Assembly (NCBI GenBank): GCA_030180075.1 | Contig: JASNJN010000269.1 | Span: forward strand, 1-24,959 | Source: Mikrocytos mackini | Lineage: Eukaryota > Endomyxa > Ascetosporea > Mikrocytida > Mikrocytiidae | DNA: 24,959 nt | Reading direction: 5' to 3' | In this document: one piece after another, positions 10,564 through 19,622 of the stretch | Layout: each line of letters starts with the position of its first letter | Position numbering within the stretch: the first letter of the stretch is position 1 | Position numbers and translations under genes: made by a program | Notes under the pieces: generated by a model | Told to the model about the DNA's origin: nothing | Seen by the model: only the letters and a program-made list of their open reading frames with translations | Database searches by the model: none

Positions 10564-10820
10564 GTTAATTCTACAACCTTTTTATGAAGGAATAAAAGAA
10601 ATGGTAGAAGAGATCGTATAAAACAAAAAGGTCTACATCAAAGAAGCTCTACCAAAACATGATTAGTATGGCCACTGAATTTTGATGCAATGTATTAGGC
10701 ATGTTACCAATAAGTCAAGGAAATAACAAAAGTTCGAATATTTACAATAAAGAACCCATTTGGTTGAAAGAAACCGTCTTAATGGGAAACAACTTCTTTG
10801 ACAGACGGGCCGGGAACTAA
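10564..10820 (+). pseudogene. Copy of the 3' end of an unknown gene
   Basis: Reads ILQPFYEGIKEM at the outer end of the arm, then, after shifts, SSNIYNKEPIWLKETVLMGN and FFDRRAGN to TAA 10818-10820. The same text occurs inverted in the right arm, where it is contiguous with more of the same gene beyond the palindrome. This copy keeps a sense codon (GAA after IK) where the right copy has TAA, so the two arms have mutated independently. Family unknown. Confidence 0.5.
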
Positions 10821-11804
10821 AAAGGATGATAAAAGGAAAGTTATATGTTTAAAAGTTTTATTATGATGGCGGTTTTTAATTAATAAATTTTTATTAAGTT
10901 AAATATCTGAGAATACAAATAAGTACTGTGTTTCATAAATTTATATTATATCCGGAAAATTAACCAATTAATTATTTACTTGTGTTAATTTGTGTAATAA
11001 CAGTTTTTTGAATTATGCTATTGTGTTTCAACAAAATTTGCAATATTATTTGATATTTGATTTTTTGAACTCGCATTTGTAAGAGTTTGAGGTCATTTCT
11101 CGAGGATCCGCTCATGGGGTACTCTCGTAGCGCCCTAGATAGTGGGCATAGGGACCGGTTTCAGTTGTATACGCTCATTTAAAATTTTATCTAAGTGTTA
11201 ATTTCTTTGATAATTTGATGGTTAAAGTTAATCAATTTGTCTTGAACTACTTTAGCGTATTTATAATAGGGATATCACAATGTTAACGGATGTTGTAATA
11301 TTCTCCGACATGGGGAGTTTTTGTTGTGGTATTTAAAAATTTTTAAATCTTGAAAATGCTTTATTGCGTTTTAAAAAGGCTACAAATTGCATATATTGCT
11401 TTTATAAATAAAAAAGTTAGTTATCGCAAAAATAACTTTTCCATATAAACAAATATTTATATATGAATGCAATTATAAGTATTATTATACGTTGTTATGA
11501 TCACATAATCAAATTGCGTTTATAGACTTTTGGTTGCCCTATTAATAACATATGGTATTTACAATATTAAAAGATAATTATGTAGAATAAAATATAAATT
11601 TTAAGGATAAATGTGTCTGGATTTGATTAAAACAATTTTAATAACTTTTAAAAACATGAATATGTTTATTTTAAATTACAATATGGTTATAATTTATATA
11701 ATTTTTCATATACATACCAAAATTCGTGATAAATTCGAATAGTTACATATAATATATTATAAATACAAACATATATTGAAATATTTTATTTATAAACTCA
11801 AAAC
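10564..11804. repeat. Left arm of a giant inverted repeat
   Basis: 1241 bases whose reverse complement matches 11850-13084. It begins at GTTAATTCTACAACC and ends at AAACTCAAAAC. Matching is near-perfect toward the centre and looser toward the outside; for example around 10905-10935 versus 12715-12745 there are several substitutions and small indels. The outer 257 bases (10564-10820) carry a coding relic that also occurs in the right arm. A GC-richer island lies at about 11090-11175 in an otherwise AT-rich arm. Confidence 0.9.
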
Positions 11805-11849
11805 AAACATTTAATATCAGTTCGTGCAAGTCCACGCCAAAATTGAATC
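11805..11849. other. 45-nt spacer at the palindrome centre
   Basis: The unpaired centre between the arms, containing TTCGTGCAAGTCCACGCC, which is more GC-rich than either side. No gene or structure recognised. Such a short spacer is typical of a head-to-head inverted duplication. Confidence 0.8.
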
Positions 11850-13084
11850 GTTTTGAGTTTATAAATAAAATATTTCAATATATGTTTGTATTTATAATAT
11901 ATTATATGTAACTATTCGAATTTATCACGAATTTTGGTATGTATATGAAAAATTATATAAATTATAACCATATTGTAATTTAAAATAAACATATTCATGT
12001 TTTTAAAAGTTATTAAAATTGTTTTAATCAAATCCAGACACATTTATCCTTAAAATTTATATTTTATTCTACATAATTATCTTTTAATATTGTAAATACC
12101 ATATGTTATTAATAGGGCAACCAAAAGTCTATAAACGCAATTTGATTATGTGATCATAACAACGTATAATAATACTTATAATTGCATTCATATATAAATA
12201 TTTGTTTATATGAAAAAGTTATTTTTGCGATAACTAACTTTTTTATTTATAAAAGCAATATATGCAATTTGTAGCCTTTTTAAAACGCAATAAAGCATTT
12301 TCAAGATTTAAAAATTTTAAAATACCACAACAAAAACTCCCNATGTCGGANAATATTANAACATCCGTTAACATTNTGATATCCCNANTATAAATACGCT
12401 NAANTAGTTCAANACAAATNNATTAACTTTAACCATCAAATTATCAAAGAAATTANCACCTAGATAAAATTTTAAATGAGCGTATACAACTGAAGCCGGT
12501 CCCTATGCCCACTATCTAGGGCGCTACGAGAGTACCCCATGAGCGGATCCCCGAGAAATGACCTAAAACTCTTACAAATGCGAGTTCAAAAAATCTAATA
12601 TCAAATTATATTGCAAATTTTATTGAAACACAATAACATACTTCAAAAACTGTTATTACACAAATTAACACAAGTAAATAATTAATTGGTTAATTTTCCG
12701 GATATAATATAAATTTATGAAACATTGTATTTATATTTTAAGATATTTAACTTAATAAAATTTATTAATTAAAAACCGCCATCATAATAAAACTTTTAAA
12801 CATATAACTTTCCTTTTATCATCCTTTTTAGTTCCCGGCCCGTCTGTCAAAGAAGTTGTTTCCCATTAAGACGGTTTCTTTCAACCAAATGGGTTCTTTA
12901 TTGTAAATATTCGAACTTTTGTTATTTCCTTGACTTATTGGTAACATGCCTAATACATTGCATCAAAATTCAGTGGCCATACTAATCATGTTTTGGTAGA
13001 GCTTCTTTGATGTAGACCTTTTTGTTTTATACGATCTCTTCTACCATTTATTTTATTCCTTCATTAAAAGGTTGTAGAATTAAC
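11850..13084. repeat. Right arm of a giant inverted repeat
   Basis: 1235 bases complementary to 10564-11804. Contains single n bases at about 12342-12455, so part was read poorly, a common result near large palindromes. The GC-richer island recurs at about 12480-12575. The outer end breaks exactly at GTAGAATTAAC; beyond it the sequence differs from the left flank, although the coding relic on the minus strand carries on across this border. Confidence 0.9.
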
Positions 13085-13522
13085 GTCAGTCCAAGATTAT
13101 ATCTATACCTCTCTGTGTTGTAATAACTTGTGTGGATCAGATGCTTGGAAGCTTCCCCAAATTCCTGAGTAGAAAATGATGCGAAAGGAGACAATAGAGA
13201 GGATGTTCTACCATATAACGAATGCAATCGCACTCCTTCCATATAGTTCTTTGTGTCTTCATTTTGTAATCATTTCCTTCGCTTTAAAACCTTCGTGGTT
13301 GTTTATTCCCCGAAACGTATTGGCATGTTCCTTGTAGTTCGAGTTAAAAACGTTACGAATAAAAAGTAGACTCCTGAGAGTGTGCTTTCCTTCATCAGAT
13401 GGAAACCATAGTAAATCTAGACTTCGAGGGTTTTAATTTAGTCGATGAGTTGAAAGTGAGATTCTTGTGACAATGCCATCGTTTACTGTGAAAAATTCGA
13501 GGCAGACCCTTACGAAGTGCTG
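12828..13522 (-). pseudogene. Unknown gene relic crossing the palindrome border
   Basis: Minus-strand pieces in sequence: 13522-13259 is open apart from one TAA at 13433-13435 and reads as protein (FTVNDGIVTRISLSTHRL before the stop; WFPSDEGKHTLRSLLFIRNV after it). 13242-13048, in another frame, ends in TERYRYNLGLTLILQPFNEG. Inside the right arm the C-terminal text EPIWLKETVLMGN...FFDRRAGN ends at TAA 12828-12830. I recognise no family, and the order is inferred from position and strand. Because the gene continues outside the arm only on this side, this is probably the original locus and the left arm the copy. Confidence 0.45.
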
Positions 13523-15143
13523 TTATTTTAGGGTTAAAGTTAATATGTTATTTGGTCTTGAGAGAAATTAGCTGGCAGAGTTCCAAAATATCGCTTGATA
13601 TGTCTTCTAGAACTGCTAAATATCAGGATATTGAATGGGTTAGAGTAATGTATTCCCTGGCGTTTCTTTGAAACAGCATTCTATTTAGTCAAAATATATT
13701 TTAAGGTAAATATGGATGTTTTATGAAAATTAAAAGTGTTAACCTATCGTTTATAATAAAATAATTATCAAAATTTTCAAGATTCAGTATTTGAGTAAAC
13801 CAATAGAAAATTTTATTTTAATATTTGGAGAATTGTGTTTTGCATATTCAATTATTGTTTATTCAACCTCACATAAAAAGCTATTTTCTTGATATAACAA
13901 TTAAACTTCCCTGGGCTTAAAACTTTAATTATAAAATTGCATATATTGATTCATATTAAAAGTCAATTGTTTATTAAAGATCGATACATTCAAACCCCAA
14001 GAAAAATAGATTAAATTCGGGTTTATTAATCTTTGCTCGTCGAAATACCAGCTAATTTTATCGACAATAACAGCAATTATTTGGGATTTTATGTGCAATA
14101 AACAACAGGTTTTAATGACAATTTTTATCATTTTAACCCGCAATTTTTTAGTTGCCCTACTTATTATTGTAGTTTTTATTATTATTAAATTGTTTTGAAA
14201 ATATACCTTTGATCTTTGCCCATGTTTTTAATTTATAGTATAATATGTTTCTATGAAATAGCCGTTAACCTCAAAACAAACTGATTATACATAAAGAAAT
14301 AAGGTTCTGATTGTTCTTCTATTAAATTTCAAAGTCTTTTTAATAAGTTCCTAGCGAATATGTCAGTATTATAACTTTGTGTAACAATTTCCAGATCAAT
14401 AAACTTTCCAATTGACTTTTGTTTGTAATATTATTATTATTATTATGTAAGGATATCATTCGTATGCAAGAGAAAGTGCTCACAAACAAGATATTCAGAA
14501 CGAATTGAGAAGTCATCTCTCACCGTAATCAAAACACGTAATGCAGAAGATAATATGCGTGAATAGTGAATGTTAGAAGACAAACCAGTATATTATTTCT
14601 TTGTATTATAACTTCTACTTCATCCTTACGCTAATTGTGGAAGTTATTGTGTTAATGATGTCTGACTGGGTTATATTCTGTTTGTGTTCCGTTTATATCA
14701 AGTATTCGTCTAATGGGAATAGTTGCAACCGAATTCGTGTTGTTATTGAGGCTGTATGGCTTGGTGGGTAGAAGTAGATAGTTTAAGAAATAAAATTTCA
14801 AAACATAATGCAACCAAGCCATCCAACAATAGATCAATATAAACAAATAGTGCGTTTATATAATCAGGATAGCCATGTATATATGTCTACACGAAGTATA
14901 AACCATAAACAAAAATTTAAAACTAAGTTGGATATAATTCCATATAATTCACTCTAGACAACACATATTACAAAAACTAAACCGAGATCTGTTCTTTAAC
15001 ATAATAAAACGCAGCATACTATGACAAAAATCACTATAAAAGCGTCACAAAAAGTGGTTTCTTGTGGAAACTAAGTAAATCTCATTATTCAGATCATTAA
15101 TTTAATAATACTTTATTTTATTTACCCTAGCACATTTAAGCAT
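13523..15143. other. Spacer with no intact gene
   Basis: 13523-13680 on the minus strand holds one more short protein-like stretch (EDISSDILELCQLISLKTK) that may belong to the relic to its left. A TTA/ATT microsatellite lies at about 14428-14446. A 64-codon minus-strand frame (14652-14846, with ATIPIRRILDINGTQTEY) may be another fragment, but I recognise nothing and would not call it a gene. The rest is AT-rich. Confidence 0.4.
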
Positions 15144-15626
15144 TTAACGGAAACTCTTCCTAAATCTGTGTCTGTTTCCTTTACCACCAAACAACTTTGG
15201 CAATGCTCTTCTTGTATCCACAACCAATAAACTCTTATCAAAGTTCAAGAATTTTGTCTTAATTTCTTGTTTGATTGTTTCATCTACATACTTCTGGTAG
15301 TACGCGACTATAGCTCTGGCTATGGCCATTCGGACGGCGTACACTTGGGTGACGGATCCTCCGCCCTTGACGTGGATGCTTATGTCGAACTGCTTGAAGT
15401 ATGACGTCCCAATAATGTTTATAGGGTCGTACAATTTGGCTACGAGAACTTTGTTTGTGAATAAGTCTAAAGGCTTTTTGTTCACAGTGATACGACCTGT
15501 TCCGTGTCTTATGTAGGCTGTCGCCTGTGCTGTTTTCTTACGACCCACAACAGTGACGTATTGGTCGTTCTTCATTTTGCCGATGGGTGTTTGCTCTGTC
15601 TTTGCGTCTAGTTCTGGAAATGTCAT
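15144..15626 (-). CDS. RPS16: 40S ribosomal protein uS9 (S16)
   Basis: Small-subunit ribosomal protein whose C-terminal tail reaches the decoding centre next to P-site tRNA. 160 residues. Family signatures: GRKKTAQATA (28-37), VKGGGSVTQVYAVRMAIARA (86-105), AYYQKYVDE (108-116), DTRRALPKLFGGKGNR (137-152) and the invariant basic end RFRKSFR followed by TAA. The body is collinear with yeast and human S16. The N-terminus has about 17 extra residues compared with them; ATG at 15575 (M18) would give the usual nine residues before GRKK and may be the real start. No intron signal is visible, although ribosomal protein genes are where microsporidia tend to keep introns. Divergent from the secreted-protein gene at 15919, with 292 bases between. 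Confidence 0.95.
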   Translation of the reverse strand: MTFPELDAKTEQTPIGKMKNDQYVTVVGRKKTAQATAYIRHGTGRITVNKKPLDLFTNKVLVAKLYDPINIIGTSYFKQFDISIHVKGGGSVTQVYAVRMAIARAIVAYYQKYVDETIKQEIKTKFLNFDKSLLVVDTRRALPKLFGGKGNRHRFRKSFR

Positions 15627-15918
15627 GAAAGATTAAACTTTTAAATTTTGAAAAATATTTTTAAACAAACATTCTATAACTAACCAATCCCGCTATTGTT
15701 GCTTTTTGGTGTACTAATGATTCCCCTTTGTTTTGTAACTTTTATTTACCATTTAAAAATTTTAAACTCTAGAATATCGAACATTCCTAACTCAGTCCCT
15801 AAATAGAAACAGCACTTGATATTGAAGATTCTTCTCATTTGCACAAAATAGATACTTATATCTCATTTCTGATATGTTCCTATTTCACAAACTCGAGCTC
15901 TATGAAATTCAAACTTGA
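15627..15918. promoter_or_regulatory. Shared divergent 5' region, uS9 / secreted protein
   Basis: On the uS9 side an AAATTT-type A/T block (AAAATTTAAAAG on the minus strand) lies within 20 bases of the ATG, similar to A/T signals reported before microsporidian start codons. On the + side the 12-mer AAATTCAAACTT (15905-15916) ends two bases before ATG 15919. An almost identical 12-mer precedes the gene at 19623. Confidence 0.4.
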
Positions 15919-16956
15919 ATGACCTTTATCGTGAAGCCCATACTTTCATTATGGCTGTTTATCTTCGTCTTACATTCATCCATCGACGACCTCGCCAAAA
16001 TAAACAACTGTTCCCACTTCAAAAAATTGTATAAAGGAAACAAACCTGGATATTTCGATGGTCTCCTAGACTATCCTCCTACCGGATTGGAAGCAATGTA
16101 TAAAACTGATCATACAAATTTACCGCAATGTATTATGAAGTTAAAGACTGTAGACGATCACACCAACTTTTCCTTTCTGCGTGAGTACAAATCAACAGAT
16201 TTTGACCAAATTATAATATGGCTAAGGATTTACATTAACTCAATAAAGCTTTTCCGAAAGACGTTCGATGCTTGTTTTGAAAACTTCTTCTCTTTAGACG
16301 ATCACATTTTTCTACACGACTCGTGGATCAGAGGAAGTTACGGAACGTTCTTTAATGGGCTCGTTTTTGGACAAATCTTAGAAGTCGAAAGTCGAATAAT
16401 GTGTAAACTCGACTATTTAGTAGACAAACACTCTATAAGATTGGACTCGGACGGGCCAATGAGTAAGACCTTTAAAAACTATGCTGCTTTTACAAAGTTG
16501 GTGTTTGCATTTATAGATAAACGTGAAAGAGAGCATGTTATAGAACTTTCAAAGAATGTAGAACATCAATCACAAGCTGCAATAGACAAATTGTTGAAAA
16601 GGTTTGTTTCCTTTTTCATTCAGGCAGCGAATATTGTGTTTTATGAAAGCGTTGTGAATGTAATGATGGTTCTCTTTGAAATAAAAGAGACAAAACAAAA
16701 GATTGAACTTGGTATTAAAAAATCAGTGTTTGCTACTAGGCATGTAGAAACCATACTAAAAATGAACGAAGAAGCCGTGTACCAGTTCAGAGATTTTATT
16801 GATATATTGAACTGGAAAGAATTAAATACGTTGCTGGAAATTACAGAGAAAGATGTGCATGAACGTGAAGTGGAAAAATTTATGTATGTTGTAAAACATT
16901 TGAACGAAACTTTGGGAGAATTGGTAGATATATTTTTACTCTCTATGGATTGGTGA
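15919..16956 (+). CDS. Predicted secreted protein, unknown family
   Basis: 345 residues from ATG 15919 to TGA. Residues 5-20 are a hydrophobic stretch (VKPILSLWLFIFVLHSS) after a short N-terminus, a good signal peptide with likely cleavage near 20-24; there is no later membrane segment. The rest is mostly helical with charged heptad-like stretches (about 195-330), a few cysteines (for example C31, C91, C118) and no motif I know. Secretion could target the spore wall or the host cell, but that is inference. Its start is fixed by the signal peptide and by the AAATTCAAACTT element immediately upstream. Convergent with the next gene on the minus strand, 113 bases between stops. Confidence 0.8.
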   Translation: MTFIVKPILSLWLFIFVLHSSIDDLAKINNCSHFKKLYKGNKPGYFDGLLDYPPTGLEAMYKTDHTNLPQCIMKLKTVDDHTNFSFLREYKSTDFDQIIIWLRIYINSIKLFRKTFDACFENFFSLDDHIFLHDSWIRGSYGTFFNGLVFGQILEVESRIMCKLDYLVDKHSIRLDSDGPMSKTFKNYAAFTKLVFAFIDKREREHVIELSKNVEHQSQAAIDKLLKRFVSFFIQAANIVFYESVVNVMMVLFEIKETKQKIELGIKKSVFATRHVETILKMNEEAVYQFRDFIDILNWKELNTLLEITEKDVHEREVEKFMYVVKHLNETLGELVDIFLLSMDW

Positions 16957-17069
16957 CGTAATATTATATGATTTTTAATAATTAATTATTCTAGACATTT
17001 AGAGTTTAAATAAAATTGATTTATTTTATTTCAATGTTGTTATTAAACAAAAAAGCTAATTTACAAAAT

Positions 17070-18041
17070 TTATTTAATTGACTTTCTTTTTGGTTTGGTG
17101 TCTGTATCCTCTAAGCGAATATTTTTAAGTTTAATGGATATATTTCTGTTTTTTTCGTCTGATTTTGCAGCATTCTCATGAATAAAGAGCCTTCCTAAAT
17201 ATTTGTCGATTATAATTCTATCTTTACATTCATAAGGTGTAATATTTTCTAATATAGACCATTTAGATAAGTGCTTCTCTAATAAACTGGTCTTGTAACT
17301 ATGATGTTGTATAAGATGTACGTCTATCAAATATAATTTATCTGATTTGGTTGAAATGTCGATGTTTTTGTTTACTAAATCAAGTAACTTGTTGAATTCT
17401 TGCTTAATTTCTGTGCTGGTGTTTTCTCTGTTGCAAATATACGCAAAGGAATCGGTTTCTGCTACATTAGAAACGGTAAAGATGTTGTTTTTCTTTGTAA
17501 CATCATATTGTTAGTAAAGTGTTTTGTGTTTATTGATTGGGATGGCCAAGTAGTAAGTTACTTCAGTTCCTCTTTTAATATGATTTCTTCTGTGGATGTT
17601 GTACTTTGTTTTAACAAAAGGCTTCGTTGGAACAAGTAGTTTCCCTTTGTTATATATAGTTTCCTTCACATATGTATTTGATGGGTGGATGTAAGTGCTT
17701 AAAACGTTTATAATGTTTTTTGTATGTTCTGTTTGAGCTATGTGATCGTCACGGTATCTGAAAAAAATTATATTGTTCCAATATTCCAAAACTTTGCGCT
17801 GTAAATTCTTTGATGTTTTAAATACATGTACGGATGCATTGGATACAGAGTGTAAGCATGCTGATTTGGCCAAATAAGGCTTTGTGCAGTCGAAATTTAT
17901 TTGAACTAGATTGAATTGGAAAAAATTCTTTGGAAGCATGTCTTTTTCAATCTCTGTATTCCTAATTTGAAGACAAGTTAGTGTAGTTTGATGGTTAATG
18001 ATCCATTTACAAAACAGTGCTAATATAATAAGTAAAAGCAT
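17070..18041 (-). pseudogene. Predicted secreted protein with one in-frame TAA
   Basis: From ATG 18041, 176 codons to TAA 17511-17513, then the same frame stays open for 146 more codons to TAA 17070-17072. The downstream half is clearly protein-like (QYDVTKKNNIFTVSNVAETD right after the stop; a lysine/arginine-rich end DTKPKRKSIK), so this is one gene of about 323 codons with a single nonsense codon: a young pseudogene, an allele, a read error, or read-through. The base after TAA is C (TAA-CAA), a context that weakens termination in some systems. Residues 1-16 form a hydrophobic signal peptide (MLLLIILALFCKWII). Family unknown. It follows Rpt3 on the same strand after 107 bases. A truncated 176-residue secreted form would still be made. 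Confidence 0.7.
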
Positions 18042-18148
18042 AATTTTGTTATTCTGTTCTGGTTGTCGATTTATCGTTTGAAATCCTTACTTTAATATTG
18101 TGTTGTTGAATAATAAATCTTTCAAGTTTGGCTTTTAATCCCTCTATT

Positions 18149-19438
18149 TTATTTATAAAAGGCATGTTTTGCTTCTTCTGTTCTCAGTGCTATATTTCTT
18201 GTTACTTCATTGTATGCTGTTTTAAAATCTTCCATTCCAACTCTATATCTATTATCTCTAATAGCCAACATTCCTGCCTCTCTACATATCGCCTTAATAT
18301 CCGCCCCAGTAATCTTTTCATTTTTCTTTATCAGTTCTTCGATGTCTACATCTTCTCCAATTCCCATTTCCTTCGTATAAACATTAAATATCATTCGCTT
18401 TGTCTTTTGGTCCGGATACCCAAACTCTATCTTTCTGTCCAGCCTTCCCGGTCTCATCAAAGCTGGGTCCAGTGTGTCTGCTCGATTAGTAGCCATCATA
18501 ATCTTCACATTACCATGTACGTCGAACCCGTCCATCTGAGTTAGCAACTCTATAAGTATCCTTTGTATTTCTCTATCCGCACCCGTCTGACTGTCGAACC
18601 GCTTCTGTCCAATAGCGTCTATTTCATCTATGAATACAACACAAGGGGCTTTCTCCCGCGCCAGTCTAAAAACGTCCCTAACCATTCTAGGTCCTTCACC
18701 TAGATACTTTTGCACAAATTCGCTCGCTACAACTTTTATAAACGGAATGTTAGACTTTGCGGCAACGGCCCTCGCTGCCAGTGTTTTTCCTGTTCCCGGA
18801 GGTCCGTATAATAGAACGCCTTTAGGAGGGTCGATTCCTAGCTTCTTATAAAGTTGTGGCTCGATAAGTGGCAACTCAAGTGCTTCGTATATTTCCCTTT
18901 GTTGAGCTTCATAACCTCCAAGTTCAAAAGTTTCGCCTTGTTTCTTTCTTCTTTGTAGTTCTTCTTTGCTTATTGAGTCGGACAACGCACTTAGACGCAT
19001 TGAGTTTGATGCTGCGTTTAGCTCCGAGTCCGCTTCAGGAGGGATAACACCAATCACAGCGCTGGATAATCTGTGTAGTGCTACAGTAGCGTTGGGTTTG
19101 AGTTTGTCACGGTCAACAGTAGACATTACTCGCGCTAGTAAAGTTTGGCATGAAGAAGCACTGATTATACCGTAGTCATCGTCTATCATTTCGTTGAAAT
19201 GTCCGAGACTGAGAGGAAGAGATCTTATTTTTTTAAGCTCCTCTGAAAATCTTTTGGTGTCTTGTGATAGGTTGTTTTTGTAAGTGTTTTGGAATTTTGT
19301 AGCCCTTTTTACCATTCTGATCTTGTGTTGATAGGTTTTGTGTTGAAGATAGCTTTCTAATAGTTCGGAAGATGGCATGGCCTTGACGGATTGGTTTTCA
19401 AGCTGTACTGGAGATGTAGGAGAGTGTTTTCCGATCAT
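18149..19438 (-). CDS. RPT3: 26S proteasome regulatory subunit Rpt3 (AAA ATPase)
   Basis: One of six ATPases in the base of the 19S particle that unfold substrates and push them into the 20S core. 429 residues: N-terminal coiled coil (about 25-72), OB domain (about 75-140, LKPNATVALHRLSSAV and PPEAD), then the AAA module with Walker A GPPGTGKT (212-219), Walker B VVFIDEIDAIG (267-277), sensor-1 ATNRADTLDPAL (316-327) and arginine fingers RPGRLDR (329-335). Rpt3 rather than another Rpt: EFVQKYLGEGPRMVRDVFRL, KRFDSQTGADREIQRI and the HbYX tail HAFYK, which matches the HEFYK end of human and yeast Rpt3 and docks into the 20S alpha ring. Odd: about 20 extra residues (near 141-165) between the OB and AAA domains, and ELGG in place of the usual DIGG. 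Stops at TAA exactly at the family end. Confidence 0.95.
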   Translation of the reverse strand: MIGKHSPTSPVQLENQSVKAMPSSELLESYLQHKTYQHKIRMVKRATKFQNTYKNNLSQDTKRFSEELKKIRSLPLSLGHFNEMIDDDYGIISASSCQTLLARVMSTVDRDKLKPNATVALHRLSSAVIGVIPPEADSELNAASNSMRLSALSDSISKEELQRRKKQGETFELGGYEAQQREIYEALELPLIEPQLYKKLGIDPPKGVLLYGPPGTGKTLAARAVAAKSNIPFIKVVASEFVQKYLGEGPRMVRDVFRLAREKAPCVVFIDEIDAIGQKRFDSQTGADREIQRILIELLTQMDGFDVHGNVKIMMATNRADTLDPALMRPGRLDRKIEFGYPDQKTKRMIFNVYTKEMGIGEDVDIEELIKKNEKITGADIKAICREAGMLAIRDNRYRVGMEDFKTAYNEVTRNIALRTEEAKHAFYK

Positions 19439-19622
19439 TCAAAATTTTAACTTTTTATTTTACTAATTTGATAAATTACAAATAAACGGACTACCAGGCT
19501 CTATCTGGAGCATTACCCATGACATGAGTTCTCTGATACATAAAGATTACATGATGAATTTAAATAAGAGTTTTAAGTTACACAGATAACAGCATAAAAA
19601 TTTCAAATTCAAACTCTTACCA
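19439..19622. promoter_or_regulatory. Shared divergent 5' region, Rpt3 / secreted protein
   Basis: Only 184 bases separate the two ATGs. On the Rpt3 side AAAAGTTAAAATTTTGA sits directly before the start (A/T block of the AAATTT kind). On the + side AAATTCAAACTC (19605-19616) lies six bases before ATG 19623 and differs in one base from the element before 15919. Confidence 0.4.

Noticed and set aside
10564-13084. CRISPR array or LTR pair as an explanation of the large repeat
   Set aside because: There are only two copies and they are inverted, with a 45-nt centre; no spacers, direct LTRs or primer-binding site are visible.
15144-15660. 5' intron in the uS9 gene
   Set aside because: Microsporidia keep short introns near ribosomal-protein starts, but no GT...AG with a branch point is seen and the frame is continuous from the first ATG.
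18128-19175. Plus-strand ORFs at 18128, 18630 and 18966
   Set aside because: All are antisense to the clearly conserved Rpt3 gene.
18149-19438. Calling the proteasome ATPase Rpt2
   Set aside because: The AAA core and the HAFYK end match Rpt3 (HEFYK), not Rpt2 (LYL), and the N-terminal MGQ myristoylation start of Rpt2 is absent.
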